DNA from: an uncultured Bacteroides sp.
GTDB taxonomy: Bacteria; Bacteroidota; Bacteroidia; Bacteroidales; Bacteroidaceae
Direction of reading: 5' to 3'
Assembly: GCA_900546355.1 (NCBI GenBank)
Contig: URCM01000057.1
Span: 1 to 20,111, forward strand
Length of the DNA: 20,111 bases
The translations under genes were made by a program, and so were the position numbers. The stretch's first letter is position 1. The number at the start of each line of letters is the position of its first letter. The notes beneath the pieces are model-generated. The model did not search any database. It was given only the letters and a program-made list of their open reading frames with translations, and was not told the origin of the DNA. Positions 7,315-15,100 of the stretch are shown here, one piece after another.

Positions 7315-8955
7315 ATGATAAAGAAGTTACTTTATACCACGTTATGCCTGCTGGCACTGCATGGTTGCAAGATAGAAAACGACATTCCTTACCCCATTGT
7401 GGAAGGAAACATTACGGCATTCGAAGTAGAAGGACAGCGTGCGGGTGAAGAAGGTGGCAATGTACAGGCTGCCATCAGTACGCAAAACCGCACGGTGACG
7501 CTCTATGTAGACGATTCGGTAGACCTTAGCGAATTGCGGATTACCCGTCTCGGCATATCCGAGGAAGCCGAACTGCTACCCGATTCGGCTTCGTGCAAGG
7601 ATTACAATCATTTTCCTCGTGAAGGATTCGATTCGGTAGACGATTTGCCTCTTTCGATGGATACGCGGATGGACTTTACCCGACCGGTGCATTTCACCCT
7701 GCGTACGTATCAGGATTACGACTGGACGGTGACGGTAACCCAAATTATTGACCGGGAGATTGTGGTGGAAAACCAAATCGGGAATCCGGTGATTGATGTT
7801 CATTCAAGAAGTGTGATTATTTATGTTTCACCCGAACAAGAGCTGGATGCCATCCATGTCACTACGTTCAATTTAGGCGGAGCGCATGGCAAGGTAGTGC
7901 CCAATCCGGAAGAATACGATACGTTCGATTTCTCGACACCGCAAGAGTTCTATGTATCTTATGCCTGGGAAGAGGCTTCTTATCCGTGGAAGGTCTATGT
8001 CTACCATCAGGAAAGCAGTGGAGCTACGGGTGATGTCTTTGCGCGGGTGACTACGGCAGAGTTAAGCGGAACGATTCAGAACGGCAAGACACCGGTGGTG
8101 GAATATAAGGCACAGGGTGAAAGTTCGTGGACGGCATTGTCCGCTTCGGCTGTGACGGTGAATGGCACGTCTTATTCGGCTTCGTTCAGTGGACTGAGTG
8201 CGGGGACTGTTTACCAGTACCGTGTCAGTATCGACGGAGTGGCAGGCGAGGAGCAGACATTTACTACCGCTCCTGCCACCCCGTTGGAGAACGGAGGCTT
8301 TGAAGACTGGTCGGAAGAAAAAGCTGGTACGCAAACGTTATACAATCCGTGGGCTTCGGGTGCCACTTCGTTCTGGAGTACAGGCAATGGCGGTTCGGCT
8401 CCTTTCATAGGCAGTATCACAACGCCTACCAATGATGCGGTGTCGGGCACGGCTGCCCATCTGCAATCGCGCTGGGCGGCTATCAAGCTGGCCGCGGGAA
8501 ACATCTTTACGGGCGATTTCGCTTTAGACGGCACGAATGGTGTCTTGGCTTTAGGGCGTGAGTTTGCTACTTTCCCTTCGGCTTTGCGGTTTTCGTATAA
8601 ATACAAGACGTCGAAAGTAAATCGCATCAAGGAAGACCGTTTCGAGTATATGCGCAATCAGAACGATTCGTGCCACGTGTATTTTGCCCTGACTACGGCA
8701 AAATATACCATCCGTACGGCAAAAGGAGATTCGTTTAACCGTCACGACCCGTCGGTGATAGCATACGGCGAATTTGCTTCCAATCAAGACCAGCCGACGT
8801 ACAAGGAAATGGAAGTGCCGTTTGAATATTATGACCGGAAGAAAACGCCGAGCTATCTGATTATCGTATGCAGTTCGAGCAAATACGGCGATTTTTTTAC
8901 GGGAGGTGATTCGAGCGAAATGTTTATAGACGAAATGGAATTGGTATATGAATAA
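7315..8955 (+). CDS. PCMD-domain surface lipoprotein with a different N-terminus
   Basis: The product of 546 residues has lipobox LHGC (Cys18 when the ATG at 7315 is used) followed by KIEND. The alternative TTG at 7285 would add ten residues and spoil the signal. The N-terminal part (about 25-230) holds two similar beta domains with patterns such as RTVTLYVDDSVDLSELRI and DVHSRSVIIYVSPEQELDAI, resembling DUF5018-like lipoprotein repeats rather than DUF4493. An FN3-like unit (about 237-320, LSAGTVYQYRVSIDG) and a PCMD-like domain (about 324-546) follow. The domain starts ENGGFEDW and ends with the same YGD-FFTGG and DE-LVYE motifs as the gene at 4326. It lacks the Ser-Arg site of its neighbours. 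Its stop overlaps the next start by 8 nt, implying coupled translation. Confidence 0.87.
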   Translation: MIKKLLYTTLCLLALHGCKIENDIPYPIVEGNITAFEVEGQRAGEEGGNVQAAISTQNRTVTLYVDDSVDLSELRITRLGISEEAELLPDSASCKDYNHFPREGFDSVDDLPLSMDTRMDFTRPVHFTLRTYQDYDWTVTVTQIIDREIVVENQIGNPVIDVHSRSVIIYVSPEQELDAIHVTTFNLGGAHGKVVPNPEEYDTFDFSTPQEFYVSYAWEEASYPWKVYVYHQESSGATGDVFARVTTAELSGTIQNGKTPVVEYKAQGESSWTALSASAVTVNGTSYSASFSGLSAGTVYQYRVSIDGVAGEEQTFTTAPATPLENGGFEDWSEEKAGTQTLYNPWASGATSFWSTGNGGSAPFIGSITTPTNDAVSGTAAHLQSRWAAIKLAAGNIFTGDFALDGTNGVLALGREFATFPSALRFSYKYKTSKVNRIKEDRFEYMRNQNDSCHVYFALTTAKYTIRTAKGDSFNRHDPSVIAYGEFASNQDQPTYKEMEVPFEYYDRKKTPSYLIIVCSSSKYGDFFTGGDSSEMFIDEMELVYE

Positions 8956-11068
8956 GGTAAAGTTTTTAGTGGCAGCATTGTTGGGGGTGCTTTTCGTGGC
9001 ATGTAGCGAGGAAGAAAACCTGTCGCAAACGAGTAAGACGGGGTTTCTTGTGTCACTGACGGAAGATGTAAAGGTGGATTCGCGCAAAACTCCGGAAGAA
9101 CTGGGCAAACCTGCGGCTTCGCAATTCAAATTGAAAATAACGAATCAGACAACGGGAAGCGAATTGTACAGCGGTTCGTACACCGAAGATTTGATTCCGG
9201 CCTCTGCCGGTATGTATGAGATAGAGGCAACGTACGGCGATAATCCGGTTTTGGCTCTGGATGCCCCTTATTATAAAGGTACTGCTGAAGCGGATTTGGC
9301 GGATGGAGAATCAAAGACTGTGCAAGTAAACTGTAAAGTTGCCAATGCCTTGGCTTCGGTTGAGTTTGATAATAGCGGAACGAATACATTCGAGAGCCAG
9401 TTTGTTTCGTATGGAGTGAGGGTCAGTGTCAATACTTCTGTCACTACATTGACCAATGATGGGAAAAGTGCTTATTACCGTGCGGGTTCGATGCCTGTCT
9501 TTACTTTTGTGGGAACTTTGCGGAACGGAGGAGGCGTGAAGGAAGTGCCTTTGAAGAATTCCGATCTTTCCAGTCCGTCTACCTTTGCTGCCGGAAAGCA
9601 TTGCCGGATTACGCTGAAGCTAAGTGACGCTGCTCCAGGTTTGCGTGTAGAGATAAGCAAAGTAGAAGTGGATTCTGTTACCATTAACGAAACGATTCCA
9701 TTGGAATGGTTGCCGAAGCCGAAAGTGACGGCGGAAGGATTTACAGACAATACATTATTTATGTATGAAACAGAAACACCGACTGCTAAATTTAATTTTA
9801 ATCTTTCTTCAGCCTTGCAAGAGTTGAAATTTACGTTAAATCTGGCGGATGAAACATACCAGTCATTAAATAAAACTTATACGTTGTCCGAATTATCGGA
9901 AGAGGACAGAACGGCTTTAACGAATGCTGGTGTTGTATTGCCTGTGATTGGTTCCAAGGAAGCATCGTTAGATTTTACAGGATTGGCAGCTAAATTGACA
10001 GGAAGCACAACCGGAGACGTTTTGTCGAATGTCATAACATTGGATGAAGTAAAGGCTAACAATCGTGTTTTGGAAGGCGAACAGGTTTACACGATTCAAA
10101 CCAGTGCACCTGATTTTGAGTTGATTGTTTATCCGGGTAATACTTGGACGAAACAGTTTACAGCAAATACGCAAATTATACATGGCAATGCGGATGTGAT
10201 TCGGAAAGGGATGACGTTTGAATATAGCACAGATGGTATTATATGGACTCCTGCAGCTGATAGCTTGATTACGGAATTGATTCCGGGAACGACTTATCAG
10301 ATACAAGGTAAGTTTGGGAAGCATATTTCAAAGATTGTGGATGTTAAAACCTATGAAGTACTTACGATTCCCAATTCCACATTAGATGATGGCTATGATA
10401 CTACATATCCTAAAGATGATAATCCGCTTTATTCTTTTATAGGCGATTGGATTGATACACGCAATGAATTAACTTGTCATAGTGATGGAGTTAATGCTTT
10501 TTATGTGTCAAAATCAAGTACATTGCCTATAAATGACAATGGGAGTACTGTCGCTCATATGATGGTTATTGGTTGGGGAGCAGGTAATAGTTGTGCATTC
10601 GGGAATAAAACGGGAAGTGTTATTGGCAATATTTCATCTGGAATTGTATGTGTTGGAGATTACGATGCTAGTTCAGATGTTATCAATGCAAAAGAGGCAT
10701 ATATTCGTCCTACATCATTAACTTTTACTTATAAAGCATCTCCTTATAATGGCGATGAATATTTAGTAGAAGTGGTATTGTTGAATATTACAGATGGTGT
10801 AGAAACAATTATAGGTGAAGGAATATTGCAGTCAGGTAATACCGTTAATGATTATTCTACCCAATCAATAGATATAAATTATGATGATTCTGCTTTAGAA
10901 TTGCCAATATCTCATGTAAAAGTCTTATTTAAAGCTGGAACTAAAGAGGATAGAGATCATTTGGAAGATAAGTTTAGAGATGCAAGTTTATGGAACGGTT
11001 TTGTGAATGCATATATTATAGGAAGTCAATTTTGGCTTGACTCGTTCCAATTTAATTACGATAAATAA
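8948..11068 (+). CDS. DUF4493 lipoprotein 4, largest, with FN3-like and PCMD-like C-terminus
   Basis: The product of 706 residues has lipobox FVAC (Cys19) followed by SEEEN. The DUF4493-like part (about 30-255) shows G-F-L-V-S-L, VDSRK (Arg46, 27 after the cysteine) and DAPYYKGTAEA. A middle region (about 258-410) is beta-rich and unrecognised. It is followed by an FN3-like unit (about 412-470, LIPGTTYQIQGKFG) and a terminal domain of about 230 residues that ends GSQFWLDSFQFNYDK. This echoes the end of the PCMD domains, but it is more diverged. From about 9740 to 11060 the DNA becomes clearly AT-rich while the first 800 nt match the neighbours, a sign of recombination within the gene. It is probably a surface glycan-binding or tip protein, by inference. 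Confidence 0.85.
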   Translation: MNKVKFLVAALLGVLFVACSEEENLSQTSKTGFLVSLTEDVKVDSRKTPEELGKPAASQFKLKITNQTTGSELYSGSYTEDLIPASAGMYEIEATYGDNPVLALDAPYYKGTAEADLADGESKTVQVNCKVANALASVEFDNSGTNTFESQFVSYGVRVSVNTSVTTLTNDGKSAYYRAGSMPVFTFVGTLRNGGGVKEVPLKNSDLSSPSTFAAGKHCRITLKLSDAAPGLRVEISKVEVDSVTINETIPLEWLPKPKVTAEGFTDNTLFMYETETPTAKFNFNLSSALQELKFTLNLADETYQSLNKTYTLSELSEEDRTALTNAGVVLPVIGSKEASLDFTGLAAKLTGSTTGDVLSNVITLDEVKANNRVLEGEQVYTIQTSAPDFELIVYPGNTWTKQFTANTQIIHGNADVIRKGMTFEYSTDGIIWTPAADSLITELIPGTTYQIQGKFGKHISKIVDVKTYEVLTIPNSTLDDGYDTTYPKDDNPLYSFIGDWIDTRNELTCHSDGVNAFYVSKSSTLPINDNGSTVAHMMVIGWGAGNSCAFGNKTGSVIGNISSGIVCVGDYDASSDVINAKEAYIRPTSLTFTYKASPYNGDEYLVEVVLLNITDGVETIIGEGILQSGNTVNDYSTQSIDINYDDSALELPISHVKVLFKAGTKEDRDHLEDKFRDASLWNGFVNAYIIGSQFWLDSFQFNYDK

Positions 11069-11074
11069 TCGGAT

Positions 11075-11758
11075 ATGAAACAAACCATACTATACCTATT
11101 ATTAGGAACCTTCCTCTTGGCAAGCTGCCAGCAGGAAGAAACATTACCGGATAATACCGCTACGGGATACTTGGTTTTGGAAAGCATTGACGTGCAGGTA
11201 AACCAACAAACGGTATCATCGCGTGCGGTAGATGCAGACCTTTACGTCGATATCTTGCAAGAAGATGCCATATTCCGTCAATATGGTCCGGGGATGGTGC
11301 CCGATCGCATCGAACTGCCTGAAGGAACCTACCGGCTTCATGTGTATAATGCAGCTGCTACTTTGCCTGATCCTTATGACGGAAACGGGGTGGCTATATT
11401 TGAATATACCGGAGAGCCTATTACGGTAGAGGCCAATGGAACAACGCTGATAGAAGAGATAGAAGTACCGATGATTAATTTTGGTGTTACATTACAACTT
11501 CCAGAAGAATTCAATACCTATTTCAAAAATTATGCATTTACGGTGACAAGCGACAGGTCGGTGGAATTGAAAGAAGGGGAAACTGCTTATTTCCCTTATA
11601 ATAGCGACAAGGTAACATTCAGCTATTCATTGAAAGCGACCAATGCAGATGGGGAAGAGTCGGAACCGGAAGGGGGAACGAGGAACGAAGTCGTTTCCGG
11701 AACAATCTATACCGTATCCTACGAAATGGAGACCCAATCGTTTCACGTAGCACGGTAA
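11075..11758 (+). CDS. DUF4493-type surface lipoprotein 5 (short)
   Basis: The product of 227 residues has lipobox LASC (Cys18) followed by QQEE. It contains a single DUF4493-like unit: TATGYLVLESIDVQV, VSSRA (Arg50, 32 after the cysteine), EGTYRLHVYNA and VTLQLPEEFNTYFKNYAFTV. No extra C-terminal domain is present. It begins 6 nt after the previous stop and is the last gene of the operon before the hairpin at 11788-11831. The N-terminal stretch resembles the gene at 4326 (CQQEE then TATGYL against GATGYL). A simple structural subunit or anchor is plausible; the function is unknown. Confidence 0.84.
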   Translation: MKQTILYLLLGTFLLASCQQEETLPDNTATGYLVLESIDVQVNQQTVSSRAVDADLYVDILQEDAIFRQYGPGMVPDRIELPEGTYRLHVYNAAATLPDPYDGNGVAIFEYTGEPITVEANGTTLIEEIEVPMINFGVTLQLPEEFNTYFKNYAFTVTSDRSVELKEGETAYFPYNSDKVTFSYSLKATNADGEESEPEGGTRNEVVSGTIYTVSYEMETQSFHVAR

Positions 11759-11787
11759 GAAACGGTTTCTAAAACTCTGAAATAAGG

Positions 11788-11831
11788 AAATGGCGTGGAC
11801 AGGCACAGGGACGTGTTTATCCACGCCATTT
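11788..11831 (+). terminator. Operon terminator hairpin
   Basis: AAATGGCGTGGA (11788-11799) pairs perfectly over 12 bp with TCCACGCCATTT (11820-11831) around a 20-nt loop, 29 nt after the last lipoprotein stop. A short T-rich stretch follows. It probably ends the lipoprotein operon. Confidence 0.75.
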
Positions 11832-11876
11832 GTTTATGTCCGTGGCAAGGCTTCGGAATAAATGGCCTCCTTTTTC

Positions 11877-11907
11877 TTGATTTTCTCGAAATAAAATAGT
11901 TTCTTTG
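11877..11907 (+). promoter_or_regulatory. Candidate promoter of the Rpn-like gene
   Basis: TTG at 11877-11879, a 20-nt spacer, then TTTCTTTG at 11900-11907, one mismatch from TAnnTTTG. It lies after the operon terminator and 29 nt before the chosen ATG, so the nuclease gene is probably transcribed on its own. Confidence 0.5.
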
Positions 11908-11936
11908 TCTTGGACTAATAAAAACAAGTGAAAGTT

Positions 11937-12971
11937 ATGTGTTCGGAAGGCATTATTGAAAGATACGTGAACTTTTATACCGATTTTGCTTTTAAAAAGT
12001 TGTTCGGTACGGAAATAAACAAGGACCTGCTTATCAGTTTCCTCAATGCGCTCTTGAGCGGGAAAGAGGTAATAGAAGATATCACTTACCTCAACACGGA
12101 ACATTTGGGCTCACAGGAATATGACCGCCGTGCCGTATTTGATGTGTATTGCAAGAACGAAAAAGGAGAATATTTCTTAGTGGAGATGCAGAAAGGCGAA
12201 CAGCAATTCTTTAAGGACCGTAGCATTTTCTATTCTACTTTCGCCATTCGTGAGCAGGCACCTCGTGGTGTATGGGACTATGAACTGAAAGGTATTTATA
12301 CGATTGGCATCCTGAATTTCTGTTTCGATGAAAAAGGAGAGGAGGATTATTTCCATGAAGTGAAATTGGTGGATCTGAAGACGAAAGAAGTCTTTTATGA
12401 AAAGCTGACATTTATCTATTTAGAGATGCCTAAATTCGTCAAAAAGGAAGATGAGCTGGAAACCTTATTCGACAAGTGGCTGTATGCCATCCGTAATCTG
12501 GCTTCACTGATGGAACGTCCCCATATCTTGCAGGAAAAAGTGTTTACGCATTTGTTTGAAGCGGCTGAAATTGCCAAATTTAACCGTAAGGAACAGTATG
12601 AATACCAAGAGAGCTTGAAAGCCTATCGGGACTGGTTCAGCGTAATGGAGACAGCCGAACGCAAAGGTCTGGAAAGAGGTCTGAAGAAAGGCCTGAAGAA
12701 AGGTCTTGAGCAAGGAATAGAACAAGGCATTAAAAAGGGAATAGAACAAGGCATTAAAAAGGGAATAGAGCAAGGTATTAAAAAGGGAATAGAGCAAGGC
12801 ATAGAGCAAGGTATAGAGCAAGGAATTGGACAAGGAATTGAACAAGGAATTGAACAAGGTAAAAAAGAAAATGCTTTGATGACAGCCCGTAATCTGAAGA
12901 GCATGAACATGGATGCTAACCTGATAGCTCAGGCTACAGGACTTACCTTGGAAGAGGTAGAAAATTTATAA
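11937..12971 (+). CDS. Rpn-like PD-(D/E)XK nuclease family ('transposase' family) protein
   Basis: The product is about 344 residues from the ATG at 11937; a GTG at 11928 would add three. The N-terminus (IIERYVNFYTDFAFKKLFG, then NKDLLISFLNALL) is the hallmark of the PDDEXK_2/Rpn family. The predicted active site is Asp69 in RRAVFDVYC and Glu83-x-Gln85 in YFLVEMQ, the usual ExQ variant. Studied Rpn proteins are nucleases linked to RecA-independent recombination and phage defence; the 'transposase' label is historical. Residues 244-307 form 16 four-residue units of the type G-(I/L)-(E/K)-(Q/K). The C-terminus (ARNLKSMNMDANLIAQATGL) is the short helical tail common in this family. No terminal inverted repeats or partner genes were seen. 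Confidence 0.9.
   Translation: MCSEGIIERYVNFYTDFAFKKLFGTEINKDLLISFLNALLSGKEVIEDITYLNTEHLGSQEYDRRAVFDVYCKNEKGEYFLVEMQKGEQQFFKDRSIFYSTFAIREQAPRGVWDYELKGIYTIGILNFCFDEKGEEDYFHEVKLVDLKTKEVFYEKLTFIYLEMPKFVKKEDELETLFDKWLYAIRNLASLMERPHILQEKVFTHLFEAAEIAKFNRKEQYEYQESLKAYRDWFSVMETAERKGLERGLKKGLKKGLEQGIEQGIKKGIEQGIKKGIEQGIKKGIEQGIEQGIEQGIGQGIEQGIEQGKKENALMTARNLKSMNMDANLIAQATGLTLEEVENL
12666..12857 (+). repeat. Coding tandem repeat, 16 units of 12 nt
   Basis: Within the Rpn-like gene, 16 consecutive 12-nt units encode G-(I/L)-(E/K/G)-(Q/K/R). The middle includes a near-perfect 24-nt higher-order unit (GIEQ then GIKK) repeated three times. Gains or losses of units keep the frame, so length is expected to vary by slippage. 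Confidence 0.95.
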
Positions 12972-13008
12972 GAGCTTCTTATTCGAACTATTATTTTTAA
13001 TAAAAACG

Positions 13009-14139
13009 ATGCAACATTACGATTACTTGATAGTAGGAGCAGGACTGTTTGGTTCAGTTTTTGCCTACAAAGCAATGCAAGAGGGTAAGAAATGTCTGGT
13101 GATTGACCGCCGTCCGCAATTGGGCGGGAATCTTTATTGCGAAAATGTGGAAGGGATTAATGTGCACAAATATGGGGCACATATCTTTCATACGTCGAAT
13201 AAGGAAGTGTGGAATTTTGTCAACTCGGTTGTGGAGTTTAACCGCTACACCAACTCACCCGTGGCAAATTATAAGGGCAGGCTCTACAATTTGCCTTTCA
13301 ATATGAATACGTTTTATCAGATGTGGGGCGTGACAACCCCAGACGAAGCCCGGGCAAAGATAGAGGAACAGAAGGCGGAGGCCGTAGCACGTATGCATGC
13401 TGACGGTGTGACCGACCCCCGTAACCTGGAAGAACAGGCGCAGACGCTTATCGGAAAGGATATCTATGAGAAACTGATAAAAGGGTATACGGAAAAGCAA
13501 TGGGGACGGAAGTGTACGGAGCTTCCGGCTTTCATCATCAAGCGGTTGCCGGTGCGTTTGGTATTCGATAACAATTATTTCAACGACAGGTATCAGGGAA
13601 TTCCTATCGGAGGATACAACGTATTGATAGAACGCTTGTTGGAAGGTGCGGATACACGATTGGACTGTGATTTTTTCACACATCGTCAAGAGCTGGAGTC
13701 TTTGGCAGACAAGGTAGTGTTTACCGGCGCGGTTGATGAATATTACGGATATAGGTTCGGCAAGCTGGAATACCGCACGGTGCGTTTTGAAACGGAAACA
13801 TTGGATACTCCGAATTACCAGGGCAATGCGGTGGTGAACTATACGGAACGGGAAGTGCCTTATACCCGTGTCATTGAGCATAAGCATTTCGAAATGTTCG
13901 GTGCGGAAGTGGATAATTGTCCGAAAACGGTCATTTCACGTGAGTACAGTTCGGAGTGGACAGAAGGCAGTGAACCTTATTATCCGGTAAACGACGAGAG
14001 GAATAATGCGCTTTACCAGAAGTACAAGGAACTGGCGGACAAGGAAACGAATGTTGTCTTTGGCGGCCGGCTGGCGGAATATAAGTATTATGACATGCAC
14101 CACATTGTAGAAAAGGCTTTGCGTTGCTTTGAAAGCTAA
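13009..14139 (+). CDS. glf: UDP-galactopyranose mutase
   Basis: This flavoenzyme of 376 residues converts UDP-galactopyranose to UDP-galactofuranose for surface glycans and acts in the cytoplasm. The N-terminal FAD-binding motif is visible at residues 8-16 (VGAGLFGS), followed by VIDRRPQLGGNLY. Further family landmarks are VHKYGAHIFHT, a Trp-containing EKQWGRKCTELPA, and the C-terminal NVVFGGRLAEYKYYDMHH that contacts the flavin. Length is close to the E. coli enzyme. It starts 37 nt after the Rpn-like gene on the same strand, with no glycan cluster visible in the window. It converges on yaaA with a hairpin repeat between the two genes. Confidence 0.96.
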   Translation: MQHYDYLIVGAGLFGSVFAYKAMQEGKKCLVIDRRPQLGGNLYCENVEGINVHKYGAHIFHTSNKEVWNFVNSVVEFNRYTNSPVANYKGRLYNLPFNMNTFYQMWGVTTPDEARAKIEEQKAEAVARMHADGVTDPRNLEEQAQTLIGKDIYEKLIKGYTEKQWGRKCTELPAFIIKRLPVRLVFDNNYFNDRYQGIPIGGYNVLIERLLEGADTRLDCDFFTHRQELESLADKVVFTGAVDEYYGYRFGKLEYRTVRFETETLDTPNYQGNAVVNYTEREVPYTRVIEHKHFEMFGAEVDNCPKTVISREYSSEWTEGSEPYYPVNDERNNALYQKYKELADKETNVVFGGRLAEYKYYDMHHIVEKALRCFES

Positions 14140-14180
14140 ATAACAGTTTTGAATTTATCGGTGCCTACAGCACACACGAA

Positions 14181-14231
14181 CGGTACATCAAGATAAGGAT
14201 AACTTTTGGGAGAAGCTTAAACACAGCTTCT
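14181..14231 (+). repeat. Dispersed ~50-bp repeat, diverged copy C, forming a terminator-like hairpin
   Basis: It aligns with the end copies over its whole length (CGG-TACATCAAG, AAGGATAACTTTT, GGAGAAGCTTAAACACAGCTTCT) with one deletion, one insertion and several substitutions. In this copy GGAGAAGCT (14209-14217) pairs perfectly with AGCTTCTCC (14225-14233), and an outer GGATAAC (14197-14203) pairs with GTTATCC (14234-14240). That outer arm overlaps the yaaA stop codon. It sits between converging genes and may terminate both. Confidence 0.75.
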
Positions 14232-14234
14232 CCG

Positions 14235-14996
14235 TTATCCCAATACAAACACCGGATGTCGGGGTGTGCTCAGTTCATGCCGATAGGTGAATCCTTCCCA
14301 TTCGAACGTGTTGAGTTGTCCGGTTTCTTCCACTCGGCCCTTTAATAGGAAACGTGTCATTTCGCCGCGGCACATCTTGGCGTAAACCGTTACGCTTTTA
14401 GGCTTTTCGCCTTTTTGAACCAAGAATTCCGGTGTGATGACCTGCACGTTTTCTTCTACCTGTTTCCAGTAAAACAAGTCTTTCATTTCGGCACTGGCAA
14501 GATTGACCAGTGTGCCTCCTTGCTTTTGGATTGTTTCGATGAACCAGCTGGTAAGGACAGGTTTCCAATAATCGAACATCGTACATTCCTGTTGAGGCAG
14601 ACGTATATCGCCTTCTAAGCGGTAAGGCTTGATAAGGTCGAGCGGACGTAACAGGCCATATAAAAAAGAAGAGATAAGCAGATGCTCTTGTGCGTATGTG
14701 AAATCTTCGGGTGTGAACGAAGCGGCATCGATACGTTTGAACACCATGCCGGTATAGGCAAGCAAGGCGGGCAGGGCAGGGGTATCCGCTGAAAAGAAAT
14801 CTTGATAGCGCAGGTAGTTTTCGGCCGCAATCTTGGAATTGACACGAAGCAAGCGGCTTAATTCATCCGAGGTGAAATGGCTCATTTCCATGACGTTCCT
14901 TTTGGCTCTGGTCTCGAAAGGAGGATTTGTCGTAAAAGGAACTTGCAACCGGTTGCGTCCGGTCATGGTTTTGGCGCACGATATAAACAGTATCAT
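14235..14996 (-). CDS. yaaA: YaaA family peroxide-stress protein (UPF0246)
   Basis: The product of 253 residues opens with MILFISCAKTM, the YaaA signature (E. coli begins MLILISPAKTL). It carries the conserved blocks ALLAYTGMVFKRIDAASF, LLISSFLYGLLRPLDLIKPYRLE (here within residues about 105-128) and NLASAEMKDLFYW. YaaA in E. coli limits intracellular iron and so reduces DNA damage during peroxide stress; the fold has DNA-binding ability. The ATG at 14996 is the natural start. It lies downstream of carB on the same strand, but a long hairpin separates them, so it is probably expressed separately. Its stop codon lies inside the outer stem of the hairpin repeat. Confidence 0.95.
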   Translation of the reverse strand: MILFISCAKTMTGRNRLQVPFTTNPPFETRAKRNVMEMSHFTSDELSRLLRVNSKIAAENYLRYQDFFSADTPALPALLAYTGMVFKRIDAASFTPEDFTYAQEHLLISSFLYGLLRPLDLIKPYRLEGDIRLPQQECTMFDYWKPVLTSWFIETIQKQGGTLVNLASAEMKDLFYWKQVEENVQVITPEFLVQKGEKPKSVTVYAKMCRGEMTRFLLKGRVEETGQLNTFEWEGFTYRHELSTPRHPVFVLG

Positions 14997-15009
14997 ATTT
15001 AAGAAGAAT

Positions 15010-15100
15010 GAAAAACGAGGGATTTAAGAATGAAGAATAAGCAGACATTCAGTAGTAAGTAAACATCCGCTTATTCTTCATTCTTTATTCCTTGTTTTTA
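15010..15100 (-). terminator. Long hairpin terminator after carB
   Basis: AAGAATGAAGAATAAGC (15026-15042) pairs perfectly over 17 bp with 15069-15085. Pairing continues outward to about 15012 and 15099 with G-T pairs and small bulges, ending in an A/T run. Read on the minus strand it begins at the carB stop codon and finishes in a U-rich tract just before yaaA, as expected for an intrinsic terminator. Confidence 0.75.

Noticed and set aside
12504..12910. Two minus-strand open frames of low complexity in the Rpn-like gene
   Set aside because: They are translations of the complementary strand of the 12-nt tandem repeat and have no independent support.
11937..12971. Insertion sequence or active transposon carrying a 'transposase'
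   Set aside because: The family is annotated as transposase by history only; no terminal inverted repeats or target duplications were found around it.
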